Of a stretch of DNA of 64,000 nt, positions 35,632-46,705 are shown one piece after another (positions within the stretch are counted from its first letter, which is position 1; the number at the start of each line of letters is the position of its first letter). Source of the DNA: Orientallactaga sibirica (Eukaryota; Chordata; Mammalia; Rodentia; Dipodidae); NCBI GenBank assembly GCA_036365145.1, contig JAEOAD010000034.1, forward strand, positions 20,861,501 to 20,925,500, given 5' to 3'. The translations under genes were made by a program, and so were the position numbers. The notes below the pieces were generated by a model. It did no database searches and was not told the DNA's origin. It saw only the letters and a program-made list of their open reading frames with translations.

Positions 35632-35840
35632 AATTTTTAAAATTTTTTTTTATTATTGACAATTTCTATACTTACATACAAAAAACATATGATATTTCCC
35701 TCCCCTCTCCCCATTCCCCTTTAGGACTCCAATCTCCATTGTATCCCCTCCCTCTCTCCATTAGTCTCTCTTTTAATTTGATGCCATCATCTTTTTCTTC
35801 TATTATGAGGGTCTTGCAAAGGTATTGCTATTCAAATCTT
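35632..35840 (-). mobile_element. L1 3'-end fragment
   Basis: T-run, then TTATTATTGACAATTTCTAT, a CT-rich CCCTCCCCTCTCC stretch and CTCTTTTAATTTGATGCCAT. Antisense L1 3' UTR. Confidence 0.6.
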
Positions 35841-36149
35841 TCTAAGATTCTATATCCAGGATAGGAAAGCCCTCTCTACTAGAACTGGGGTGGGGGCGTT
35901 TGGACAACCATGCAATGTCATATGGTTGCATATAACCTCACCTGCAGAAGCAACACACCACAAGAGGAAAAAGCCCAGAGTTTCACTGGACTCCTTCCAG
36001 CCAGAGACTTTAAGAACACTGAGTGAACTGTATGCAAGAAGATACAAAATAATATTAAAGAATAAAGATAAAAATGTCCAAAGAATTAAGCCCTAGTTTT
36101 CCACCTAGGGAAGCGAAAGCCTGCTGGAAAGGAGTGCAACCAATCTTTG

Positions 36150-36325
36150 GTGCAACAGAGGGAGACTACATGTTTAGGTGCATAGAACCCACAGTGCATA
36201 CCAATAACCTCACTGAGGAGGGCCCTCAGTGGAATGGGTGCAGGGAGAGAGAATATAGAAGTATAACCCAGTGGGATATGACCAACATGCAATACATTCA
36301 TAAAGTACATAATTAATAAAAAGAG
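36150..36325 (+). mobile_element. L1 3'-terminal fragment
   Basis: CACTGAGGAGGGCCCTCAGT, GGGATATGACCAACATGCAA and TACATAATTAATAAAAAGAG fit a rodent L1 3' terminus. The upstream limit is unclear. Confidence 0.55.
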
Positions 36326-36433
36326 TTGTCAGTTTAATGAAAGATAGCCACCAAAATAAATTACTAAGGGTATAGTGGATAATAATACTTAAAAATAAGT
36401 ACATAGATAATTATCATGGTGAAAGAATTTCTT

Positions 36434-36785
36434 AGTGTTGCAATCATGTTTGCATTGCTGGCAGAAATCACCCAACCAAAAGCAGCTTGTGGGAAAAGGG
36501 GTTTATTTTGGCTTACAGACTCAAGGGGAAGCTCCATGATGGCAGGGGAAAATGATGGCATGAGCAGAGGATGGACATCACCTCCTGGCCAATATCAGGT
36601 GGACAATAGCAACAGGAGAGTGTGCCAAACACTGGCAAGGGGAAACTGGCTGTAATACCCATAAGCCCACCCCATAAAATATACTGCCTCCAGGAGGCAT
36701 TAATTCCCAAATCTCCACCAGCTGGGAACCTCACATTCAGAATACCTACATTTATAGGGGATAGCTGAATCAAACCACCACACTT
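36434..36785 (-). mobile_element. Solo LTR, MaLR type, same family as 1806-2112
   Basis: Antisense: GGGGTTTATTTTGGCTTACA, ATGATGGCAGGGGAAAATGA, CCTCCAGGAGGCATTAATTC. Its complement aligns along its length with the LTR at 1806. Confidence 0.75.
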
Positions 36786-37635
36786 AGTTTACTAAAATGG
36801 TAAATTAAATGCAGTATAATTTTAATTTAAATGCTATAATTACACTTACCACCTACTCAGCTATGAATTTATATGTCTAGACATATACCATGAAATAATA
36901 AGATTAATGTTAAAAGGCTATATATGTTAAAGATTATTTTGCTAACCCAAAATTTAAAAAAAAATAGAACAGCCCCAAAAGGGGTTAGGGTCACCATGAC
37001 AACCCGTGCCATGGATGGTCATCAGAAGAAGTAGCTCAGTGCAGAGATGTCACAGAAGAGTGCTCTTGCAGATCCACTGCTTGTTTGTGTTTCTAACTCT
37101 CCCTGGAAATTAGAGAATGTTGAAACCAAAGAGGCTGATTGATGGACAGTCTCTAAGCCAAGAGCTTATAGGTGGGATTTGAAAGTCACAGAGGTGATTT
37201 AGGGACTGACATGAAGAGATGGGGAGGCAGAGCATGGGGCCCCACTCTACCTCATTTTGACTAAAACCCTTCAACTTATATCTGTTTAGTACATGTGTTT
37301 CCACATGAGACTACTTTGGATGAAAAAGATTCTGTGGCAAACAAAAAAAAGAAAAATGTTTGTACAAATTACTGGCCTAGTTTAACACCCTCGTTTGTAA
37401 ACTAGTGAAACTGAGACATGGAAAAGTGAGAAAATTTCCTAAGATCTCAAGCCAGTTGGCAACAGGTTAAGGAGGAATCCTAGGTCTTCTGACTCTTACT
37501 CTTGGATGCCAGGGACAATATAAAAAGCTGCAGAATTAATATATTCTCATATGAAAGAAAAATAGAGCCTTATTCTCAAAACAGTCAATGCACATGAACT
37601 GGCCAATGATAACTAATAACATATTAATTATTTAT
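36786..37635 (+). other. Intron 1, AT-rich; old MIR piece
   Basis: AT-rich unique sequence. A probable antisense MIR lies at 37380-37505 (AACTAGTGAAACTGAGACAT). Confidence 0.4.
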
Positions 37636-38150
37636 TCGTGTAATTCAAAATACCACAATATTGAGTGGCCTATAAAACAACACACATTTATCCTCTCACT
37701 GCTTCTATATGTATAGAATCAAGAGCATCCACAAACTGAATTTTCTGCTTCGAGCTGCTGTCTCAGTACTGGCACCTGGCTTGAGCCCATCTAAAGGCAG
37801 CACTCAGAAATGGTGAGCTTCCCAGCTGTGGTTGTTGTCTGGATTCAGTTCCTCAGAGGTCACTGGAGCAAAGGTCTCAGTTCCTTGCTACCTGGGATCT
37901 GAAGCTAACTTTCAGTTCTTTGCCACAGGGGACTATTTAACCAGGTCAGTTATCTTATCTAAGCCAACAAGAAAGAAAGATATTTCTCAGTCCTGTATAT
38001 CTAATCACCATGGTGACCATCTATCAGTTTAGTCATATGCTGTTGGCTCAGAGCAAATCAGGCTACACCATAAAGTAATTATAAGTATGGGACTACCAGG
38101 AAGCAATGTCAAGGAGGTCATCTTCCAGTCTGCCTGCCACAGCCCTAAAA
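37636..38150 (-). mobile_element. MLT1-like MaLR LTR, old
   Basis: TATTGAGTGGCCTATAAAAC and AACACACATTTATCCTCTCA mark an antisense MLT1 terminus. The inner part is strongly diverged and the far limit uncertain. Confidence 0.5.
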
Positions 38151-38549
38151 TGCATGTTACCATTTCCTGGTAACCTGTTATTGATGACAAGATCACTCAA
38201 TCCATCTGTACTTCTATTGATGTATAACCTGTAATTGAGTCACCTACCAAGATAAGTTCTGTCTTACATTCCCATCCATTTATAAGGGAGATGTCAAAAT
38301 TAATTTAAGTAGCTCTGGTATCTTTTGAATATCACCCCAGACCAGGTACTTCCAAGGTAATAATTCCAAATACATTTCATTAAAAGGTAAAGCATTCAAG
38401 GTGACAAAAATTGAAACTCATTTACTGTTCTTCTTGCCAACCTATTCCTCCTAGCAGGTAGATGAAGACTAAAATCTGAGATTTATTCTGTTTTCCTTTA
38501 GCACTCTCCATACACAATATATTATAGACTCCATTGCCTTTATGGTTTT

Positions 38550-38895
38550 GAGATGAAATTCTTTCCAAGGTTCATATTTTGAGTATTTGGCTCCTAATGG
38601 TGGCACTGTTTGGGGAGGCTAATGGACTCTTAGGAGAAGAGCCCTAGCAACCAGAAATAGGTCACAAAGGGGAGGGCCTTTGAAGATTATGCTCAGCCCA
38701 ACTTCCGGTTTCACTTTCTGCCTCTTTGCTTCTTGGCCTGCCATTATGTGAACAGCTTCTCCTAATGCACCAGATCCATGCCTTCCCTGCCATGATGGAC
38801 TGAACCCCTCTGAAACTGTGAGCCAAAATGAATCTTTCCTCCCTTAAGTTGTTTCTGTCATGTGTTTTGATTGCTGCATTAGACAAGTAACTAAT
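38550..38895 (+). mobile_element. MaLR-type solo LTR
   Basis: GGTGGCACTGTTTGGGGAGG, CTTCCCTGCCATGATGGACT and CTGTGAGCCAAAATGAATCT, the usual rodent MaLR order. Confidence 0.7.
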
Positions 38896-39133
38896 CCAAC
38901 TTCTTTGACAAGTAAAGAAGTTCACTGACCTTCCACATCCTCCATCTTCAATCCTTGGCATCTTACAAATAAGCTATTGCAACAGCTTCCTACTTGCTTC
39001 TGATCACACTAACCTTCCTTTTCAATGTATCTCACAAGTTTGGGTTATAGAAGTTCAGCATATCTTGGCCTAAAGATTTCCAAATGATTCCATCTCACCC
39101 ATGAAGAAAATTTCCATCCTCTGTCCAGCATTT

Positions 39134-39373
39134 AAAGTTGTCTCCAAACAGGGCTGGAGGGATGGCTTAGCAGTTAAGGTGTTTGCCTGAAAAGTTAAAG
39201 GGACCCAGGTTCGATTCCCCAGAACCCACATTAGCCAGATGCACAAGGGGTGCATGTGTCTGGAGTTAGTTTGCAGTGACTGGAGGCCCTGGTGCACTCA
39301 TTCTCTCTCTCTCCCTCGCCCTCTTTCTCTGTCAACTAAATAATTTAAAAAAAAAAAAGTTGTCTCCAAACAG
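39134..39373 (+). repeat. tRNA-derived SINE with intact B box and 18-bp target duplication
   Basis: AAAGTTGTCTCCAAACAG at 39134-39151 and 39356-39373 is exact. GGTTCGATTCC at 39208-39218 is a perfect pol III B box. Confidence 0.96.
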
Positions 39374-39402
39374 ACCCTGCATTTCAGCTCTAAGTATGCT
39401 TT

Positions 39403-39671
39403 CCCTAGCAACTTTTTTTTTTTTTTTTTGGAGACACAAAGAGAGACAGAGAGAGAGGGAGAGGAAGACAGAGACGGGCACGCCAGCAGCCTCTCAGCTG
39501 CTGCGAACGAAACCCAGATGCGTGTGCCCCCTTGTGGTCAGGTGCAGCATTGCGCCCTTGGGTCACTTTGCATCTGGCTAAACGTGGGACCTGGAGATTG
39601 GAACCAGCATTCTTAGGCTTAGGAGGCAGGCGCCTTAACCGCTAAGCCATCTCTCCAGCCCCCTAGCAACT
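39403..39671 (-). repeat. tRNA-derived SINE, long subfamily, CTCF-like core
   Basis: CCCTAGCAACT flanks both sides (39403-39413 and 39661-39671). Antisense body with GTGCCCCCTTGTGG at 39524-39537, the complement of CCACAAGGGGGCAC. Confidence 0.95.
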
Positions 39672-39900
39672 GTTTTATGCCATTTGTGTCCTTGAAGGTG
39701 TCATTCCTCTTATATAGACTGTCCCCTTCTGCGTCTTTCACCTACTCATATTCTTCTTTCAAATTTCAGTTCTAGTATACCTCTTCCAGGTACAATAGAT
39801 GCTCCTGTTCTGCCTCCTTATGCACTACATAATTTCCTCTGTCACTCTCCCTTATTATCCTATAATTGCTATCCATTCATAGGCCAACCCCTGTCAACAA

Positions 39901-40429
39901 TGTAGTCCTTACAAGGAAATGTGCAGTTTTCAGGTTTACCTAAAACTCAGCACACTCAAAATTAATCTTCAACTCCTGACAAAGAGTTCATATTCCCAAG
40001 TCTTGAACATCTTCTTTGACATCAGAGGTTGTATATAAAATGTAACATTTGAAGTTGTTTCATGCTTTGCCCTTTTGACTTAACAAATGTGCAAGTGATG
40101 GCATAACATATAATAACATAGGAAATCATGCCAGCCCTGGGACAGGAAACCATCTCAGACATAGACTTCAAGGAATGTCCTTGTTTTCAAAGGTGGCCCC
40201 CACGATGATGGCGATGATGGCCTGTATTGCTTGAGATTTGGAAAAGCCAGTACCAAGGACAGAGAAGATCTGGCTGGGAATATGAGGCTGAAAACCTGGG
40301 GGTTGTAAGAAGGATTAGTCAAGAACTAGTGGGAGGAGCTAGGCTCAGGAAAGAGATGGAGACAAAGAGCTTTTTGTCCTTGGATATGGAGAGATTTCCA
40401 GCTCAGAGGAAGGAATGAATAATGGTTAA
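39901..40429 (+). other. Intron 1, nothing recognised
   Basis: Unique sequence with a GATGATGGCGATGATGG-type short repeat at about 40205-40220. Confidence 0.4.
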
Positions 40430-40650
40430 GTGTGAATTTGGCATCTGAAATCTCTGGGTTGAAAATATTTTTGCTTGTTAAACACTCTTGCCTAATTCAG
40501 TTAAATTCTGTATATTTCATTTTCTTCATCTATATAAAAGGCACAATAAATAATAGCACCTATTTAAAAGGTTATTGTGATGATTAAATGACATAATGCA
40601 TGCATACTGCTTAGCAGAGGAACTGACACTATGTATAGATATTTTGTATT
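40430..40650 (+). mobile_element. MIR SINE
   Basis: TTTCATTTTCTTCATCTATA, then AGGTTATTGTGATGATTAAA and a CTGACAC-type end follow the MIR order. Confidence 0.6.
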
Positions 40651-40717
40651 GTTGATACTTGTTATTGAAGTAATTTGTGGGATAAGACCCACAATAGCAG
40701 TTGCAAATTGTTTCCTA

Positions 40718-40728
40718 TGAAAAAGCAT

Positions 40729-40759
<31 letters not shown>

Positions 40760-41005
40760 GAGAGAGAGACAGAGAGAAAGGAAGAGGAAGACAAGACAGA
40801 TAGAGATGGGCATGCCAGCAGCCTCTCAGCTGCTGTGAACAAAATGCAGATGCGTGTGCCCCCTTGTGGTCAAGTGCAGCATTGTGTCCCTTTGCATCTG
40901 GCTAAATGGGACCTGGAGACTGGAACTGCTGGAATGGTTCTTAGGCTTAGGAGGCAGGCGCCTTAACTGCTAAGCCATCTCTCCAGCCTCTGAAAAAGCA
41001 TTCTT
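40718..41005 (-). repeat. tRNA-derived SINE, long subfamily, CTCF-like core
   Basis: TGAAAAAGCATTCTT is exact at 40718-40732 and 40991-41005. Long T-tail; GTGCCCCCTTGTGG at 40856-40869. It retains part of the subfamily's internal duplication. Confidence 0.95.
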
Positions 41006-41164
41006 ATGAGATGTATCAAAGAGTGTTCAGTGGCCAATGAGTTTGGTGAATACTTGATGCTACTATGTCCTTGGAAATCCACAGCTTATGTCATCATTCA
41101 ATGTATACAGCAAGGGCAATCATGCCATAAAAAAATAATACAGGTGATATCCTCTCATTCACTC

Positions 41165-41505
41165 TAAGGATGGTGTTCTATTATTTATTGGGATTCTGTA
41201 GCAAAATGCCATAAAGTTGGTGCCTTAGAAACATTAGAAACCCATTCCTCACAGTTCTGCAGAGCCAAAGTCTTAAGAATAAAGCAACCGCAGAATTGGT
41301 GTCTTGGGAAGGCCCACTTCCTGGTTCATAGATGGAACTTTCCAGCTATGTCAGTACATGGGATAAGAGATTACAAACTTCTCTGGGCCTCTTTCTAGGG
41401 ACACTAATCCCATTTCAGAGAGTTCTGCCCTTATGATCTAATAACTTCTCAAAGGCCCCACTAAAATTAATCACTTTGGTAGTGAAATTTCAACACATCA
41501 ATTCA
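41165..41505 (-). mobile_element. MLT1/MST-like MaLR LTR
   Basis: GGGATTCTGTAGCAAAATGC, CTCACAGTTCTGCAGAGCC and GTGAAATTTCAACACATCAA at the far end. Antisense. Confidence 0.6.
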
Positions 41506-42391
41506 TACCATAACATGGTGGAAGACAATCAATTAAAAAGAAGCCAAATAAACAACACAGATGCATGTGGTAATATTTTCTAAGAAGAAATCTAATCCAA
41601 GATAAGACAATAGGTAAGGGCTGGTGAACAACAGGTGCTCTTTCAGACTGGTTAAGGTACAGATCCCTCAAAGCAGCAATCTGAATGAAATAGGGGATCA
41701 AGTTCTGTAGGTAGTGGCTAGAAGTTTGGATATTGTTCTATGTGTGGTTAGAAGCTAATGGAAGGCTTGAAGCAATAGAGTGCATGTTTGAGAAATCCTG
41801 TAGCAATTAGCCTGTCCAACTCTGGTGATGTCATATCCCCAAACTGATGTGACCACAGATAACTCCTCAAGATAGGTCTTTGCCCATAGTCTGGAAAGCT
41901 CTGCACTGGTTTACCAGGCTTCATAGATTTGAAATTTTCTTTCACTCGTCTAAGTCTACAGTAAAGCCAAACAACCCACTTAAGCAAAAACAGGCATGCC
42001 CAGGGCAGGAAATCTAGCTGAAGAGGTGGAGACATGTAGAGTGTCATCCCAATTAACAACTTTTTCTGGCTAAAATAACTGGTGAGCGCAGCCAGACCTC
42101 AGCAGATTCTGGAACCTCTTCTAGACCAAAGGGAACTTGCCAACATGTGCCCAGAAGCTAATAAGCATTTGCAAACAGGACACCTTGGCTTCAGTATTCT
42201 CCAAAGAGGTCCTGTGTAAAGCTTGAGACATAGCCAGAGTTCTGGGAGAAAGACAAAGGAAAGGTCAAACACTTCAGTACTTACATATGGACAGCCACTG
42301 GACAGCTGCTAGGGGTCAAGGAAGTGGAAGATGAAGGAATCCTTTTGGACTCTGATCTCTCTCCTTATTGAGCTATGTAAATTTTAAGTAT
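41506..42391 (+). other. Intron 1, nothing recognised
   Basis: Unique sequence; minus-strand open frames are without features. Confidence 0.4.
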
Positions 42392-42396
42392 TCATT

Positions 42397-42597
42397 ATTT
42401 TATTTATTTATTTATTTATTATTTATTTTGCAAGCAGTGAGGGACAGAGAGGCAGAGACAGAGAGAGAAAGAGAAAAAATGGGCATGTCAGGGCTTCTTA
42501 CCACTGCAAATGATATTCAGACGCATGCACTCAATTGAACCCTGCTTGTTAGGCTTTGCAGACAAACACCTTAATGGCTGAGCCATCTCCCCAACCA
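42397..42597 (-). repeat. tRNA-derived lineage SINE, partly deleted
   Basis: (ATTT)n, GAGACAGAGAGAGAAAGAG, CTTACCACTGCAAATG and GAGCCATCTCCCCAACC. The CCAGATGCA region is rearranged or deleted. Confidence 0.88.
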
Positions 42598-42964
42598 CAA
42601 GTTTTCACCTTTTAAGAACATAAAAGAATTGTTTGAGAAGTCGTCCCTGAGTACCACAATGGAGTTGAAATCTCACAGGTGAAAGCCACAGGTCAGGATT
42701 CAAAAGATGTTTTTGTCTTTTAAACCAGTACCTGAACCTCCCTCCATCACAGGTGAACATAAAATAAGCATAATAATACCAATACCATTAGCTTGTTATG
42801 ACAAATGACATGATCAATGATACCATGTAGAAAAGAGTTTACTATAAAGTTAATCACAAACAGGTACTTAGTCAGTACTCAACAAAATGTTGATTTCCTC
42901 CCAGTCCAGCTTAATTTGTTTTTGATTTTATGATGGTAGCTGTTATTTATTGAGTGATTATGAT

Positions 42965-43105
42965 ATTGCAGCAGAGATCATCAAACTATGAAGTGACAGC
43001 CTATTTTTAAAATAAAGTTTTATTGGAACACAACCCTGTTCATTCACCTGCATATTTTCTATAGCTACTTTCTGTACAGTAGTCAAGTTGACTAGTTAAA
43101 AAGTT
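42965..43105 (-). mobile_element. Ancient hAT-like DNA transposon fragment
   Basis: AAAATAAAGTTTTATTGGAA, then CACAACCCTGTTCATTCACC resembles a widespread mammalian non-autonomous DNA element. Exact family not assigned. Confidence 0.55.
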
Positions 43106-43109
43106 CCTT

Positions 43110-43410
43110 ACCTTTGTGTCATTCTGACCGAATTACCTGACAAAAACAACTTAATGGATGGTAAGTACATTTTGGATCACAGTTTCAAAAAGCCGTAGTC
43201 CATTACAGCAGGGAAGGCATGGGGGAGTGTCTCTGTTTGAGATAACAGAAGCAGACAAGAAATGAGAATACTAGAGCAGAAATGAGGGTGTATATGTTCA
43301 AAGGCCCTACTCTCTGACCTACTCCTGCCATCCAGTCCCTACCCTCTATAGGACCCATATCCACAAGCTTGGGATCAATGGTTCGAAACATGTGTCTGGG
43401 GAAGACTGTT
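43110..43410 (-). mobile_element. MaLR-type LTR fragment
   Basis: TTGGATCACAGTTTCAAAAA, then AGTCCATTACAGCAGGGAAG, the antisense rodent MaLR pattern. Confidence 0.5.
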
Positions 43411-43847
43411 TCATGACTTTTCCTTGTGAACTTTGAGAAATGTTTATGTACGCTAGATAAGGCACCAACTACAAACAGAAGAAATGAATCCATGCAAATC
43501 TAGCTTCATAAACTTGTGATTATAATTTTGGGGAAGTTACTTACGGGAGCATGGATTACTCAAAGAAAACTGCAGCACTAAAAGCTCCACATCAGCATGG
43601 ATTATGAGCCGTGAAAGCTAGTATTGGTCCAATTCTTATTTGCCATGTCTCCTTTCATATTTTATTGAACAGGAATGTTTATTCTGTGTTATTCTGTGTT
43701 GGTACATAAATTGTGACTTGATTTTATAGAGCTCATAGTTAGGAAGCTTTCTTGAGTCTCAGATGAGACTTTGGACTTTGCACAGTGTTTGAACTGGTAA
43801 AACCTATGGGATATATATGTTGTTGTTATTATTATTATTGTTGTTGT

Positions 43848-44378
43848 TGTTGTTGTTTACTTTTTTGAGGTAGTGTCTCACTCTAGCCCAGGCTGACTTG
43901 GAATTCACTTTGTAGCCTAGGCAAGTCTCAAACTCTTGGTAATTGTGGTAGTTTTGAATAATTGCTCTCCAATAAATTCAGGAGTTTATTAAAACTTTTT
44001 GGTTTTCCAGCTACCTGGCTGGAGGAGATGTCACTGGGCGGATCTTAAGGTCTAGCACTAAGGAGTGGTGGTGGATTTGAAATTCCAGTCTAAAAGTATG
44101 CAAAGTGCTGAGTTCCACCTGGAATTCGTAAATGTGCTTCTGTGTGGTATGGCTTTTGAGTTTGGGCTTGTGGCTTTTCTCTCTTTGCTTGGACCTATGA
44201 AAATAGGCCAGCTCCTTCTGCCATTATGGAACTTCCCCTGGATCTGTAAACTAATAAATATCCCTTCCTTCATATCTGTGCCTGGTTTGGAAGTTCATTT
44301 CAGTGCCCTGAAGCTATCTACTACAGAAATTCTCCTATCTCAGTCTCCCAAGAATAGAGGCATGAGCAACAAACCCAG
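43848..44378 (-). repeat. B1-type SINE split by a solo LTR
   Basis: The left part (43848-43943) reads TTTTTTGAGGTAGTGTCTCA ... CTCTTGGTAAT and continues after the LTR as CTCCTATCTCAGTCTCCCAA (44331 on). A TTG/TTA triplet repeat (43819-43858) adjoins the tail. Confidence 0.88.
43944..44325 (+). mobile_element. MaLR-type solo LTR nested in a B1
   Basis: Begins TGTGGTAG and ends CTACTACA. The 5-base flanks GTAAT (43939-43943) and GAAAT (44326-44330) match at four positions, as expected for an aged 5-bp target duplication. Contains CTGTAAACTAATAAATATCC, a polyadenylation-type region. Confidence 0.8.
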
Positions 44379-44455
44379 CTTGAGAACTTTTAAAGTTGAA
44401 CTTAATGCATTTTGTGGCATGAAATTGCCATAAGGTTATAGGGACTAGGGGAAGA

Positions 44456-44760
44456 ATATGGTGGTTTGAATGTAAATGTCCCCCCTAGCATCATGTATTT
44501 ATGATTAAGCCTCATAGTTGATTGCCAGCTGGTGGTGCCTTTGGAAAGTAGAGCCTTACTGGAGGAAGTGTGTCACTAGAGAAGTAGGGGAACGGGGGTG
44601 CTTAAGGTTTATTGGTCCAGCCCCACTGGCTATTGATAACAAGGTCAGTTACTACTTCTCCCTACTGTTGCTATGAAAATGTGAGCTGGCTGTCTGCTCC
44701 TCCAGTCTCCATGCCTTCCCTGACATGATGAAGCTTCCCCCTTTTAAAAAAAAAAAATAA
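44456..44760 (+). mobile_element. MaLR-type solo LTR
   Basis: TATGGTGGTTTGAATGTAAA start, CCAGCTGGTGGTGCCTTTGG, GTCTCCATGCCTTCCCTGAC, then an A-rich end. Confidence 0.7.
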
Positions 44761-45330
44761 AATAAAAAGCCAGAAATATTTTTTCCTTCCATTTGTTGCT
44801 TCAGATTGAGCATTTTGTCCCAGGAAGGTAAATGTTACAATTTTTAAACTTTTCAAAATACTCTCATGCCTTGACTGATTTCTTGGAAGCCATACCTTTT
44901 ATAGATAGTACATAACGTGAGGCCAAATTTTCCAGATTTAAGGAAGATTTTTAAGCCTCCCTGTCTGCTGCTTTTCACTTTCTTTTCCTCTCACTTATTA
45001 ACTTTCTCTCTAAACCTGCCTAAAGGAGTGCAGGCTGCTCTTCACAAGCTTTAAAGATTTGCCCAAGATTTAGATATTTTTCACTTGGCTTTGTGCCCTC
45101 TCCTCAAGTTCAAAGCTGTAAATAAAACCACCATGTGCATCCCAGTTCCCCAAATTCATCCACCCACATTCTTCCATTTTCAGTCTCCAACAACTCTACT
45201 TACAATAATGATGTTGTGTTTTCCCCTGATACTTACACATAAATGTTAATTGCTTAAATCAAACAATGAATCTTGCTGCAAAAGATTGCTTGGTGTGGCA
45301 GGAAAAGCCTGGATTTGGGGATGGGACTCT
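44761..45330 (+). other. Intron 1, nothing recognised
   Basis: Unique sequence without recent repeats. Confidence 0.4.
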
Positions 45331-45690
45331 CAAGGCTGGGGACATGGTTCAGTGGATGAAAGGCATGCTAAGAATGAATGGAGACCAGAATTCAGATCCT
45401 CAGAACCAACATAAATGCCAGGCAGATGCAGTGGCTGGCTTGTAAACCTGGTGCTCAGCAGGTGAAGACAGGGAATCACTGGGGCAAGCTGGCTAGGTAC
45501 ACTAGCTAAATTAGTGAGCTCTGTTTTTAAGTGAGAGTCCATGCCGCAGGAAATAAGATGAAGAGAGATTAAGAAGGACACTCAGCATCAAATCTCTGGC
45601 TTCCACATGCACACACACACATATATGCACACACACAGTCACTCACCTCCATATATGCAAACAGGCATGCACACATGCATGTACACCACA
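45331..45690 (+). repeat. B2/B3-like SINE
   Basis: CAAGGCTGGGGACATGGTTC head, AAGCTGGCTAGGTACACTAG and TCTCTGGCTTCCACATGCAC, ending in CA repeats. Confidence 0.75.
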
Positions 45691-46499
45691 CATGAGTAAG
45701 AAAGAAAGAGATCGACTGGGCTTCTAATTCTGGTTCAACGTAATTAATGACTGTAGTTCTCATATTAGGAAAACAAGAACAAGGCTCCTTTCATGCCTAA
45801 GGTTGGCACCATGATAAGGGGACAAGCACAGAATAAATATTAACTTATTTTGTTCACTTTTGGTTAAAGTTTCTTGACCTCTTCCATCCTGGGGCTTCAC
45901 TTTATTACAAACAGGTTCTGGTCAGGTATGTTATTTCCATGTAATATATGAGAAATGAAAGAAAGGATCTAAGATTTTTCCTATCCCAGTTCTTGTCCCA
46001 CTGTGTACTACCAAACCTAATCCTGTGACATACTTCAAACACGCAATAGTCATGTAAGTTTGGGAAACACTTTATCAATTATCCCCTTCTTGAAGATTCC
46101 CTTGAACACATAAGAGACCCTGAAAAATCCTGAAGTAAAGAAAGCTGCATAATTTGTTTGACTTAAAAATAACATTTAGGTTAAAAATAGCATTTCCCAA
46201 ACATATTTAATTAGGAAATCTTTTTTTTTTTTTCTCTCTCTCTCCATTAAGGCCTCTCCATAGGCCATATATCACACTTTAGGAACTACTGCTTGCCATT
46301 ACACAGTGAAGTTGAGCTCAAGTCAGGAGTTCACTAGCTTTCTGTTTTTCTGGCATTCATACAGTTTCATAAAGATTTTTCCACTGTCAGTAGTTATTGG
46401 AGGCCCCAAACACTTGGTTCTTTTGAAGTTCGTCCTTTGAACTTAGTCATGCAAACCACTCTTCAACATCATTAAACTGTTGGAGTAAAGCTGGTGGTG
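45691..46499 (+). other. Intron 1, nothing recognised
   Basis: Unique; a T/CT tract at 46219-46245. Confidence 0.4.
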
Positions 46500-46705
46500 A
46501 CTAACAATGCTGTCTGTGACTTGTAAGTCAGTCCACCTGAATTAAATTCTTCTCTTTTCTAGCGGTGTGACCTCAGTTTCCTCATTTGTGAACAGGGGAA
46601 ACTAAAGGATCTATCTTAGGGATCTTAGAGTAGAATAAAGGAGATAATCTACAAAGGATAGGGAATGAATGCATAGATGTGTTCAGTCAGTCTCATTTAT
46701 TACTG
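46500..46705 (+). mobile_element. MIR SINE
   Basis: GCGGTGTGACCTCAGTTTCC, then TCATTTGTGAACAGGGGAAA is the MIR core. Confidence 0.7.

Larger units (their letters stand above)
38960..39900 (+). mobile_element. L2-like fragment interrupted by two SINEs
   Basis: Diverged L2-like 3' sequence in three pieces (38960-39151, 39357-39413, 39661-39900), interrupted by two SINEs whose target duplications lie inside it. Confidence 0.4.

Noticed and set aside
35632..36325. Single L1 with twin-priming inversion
   Set aside because: Both the minus piece (35632-35840) and the plus piece (36150-36325) look like 3' ends, so they are more likely two insertions than one inverted element.
39152..39225. Functional tRNA gene
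   Set aside because: A and B boxes are present but the head cannot form a proper cloverleaf and is joined to a SINE body with an A tail and target duplication.
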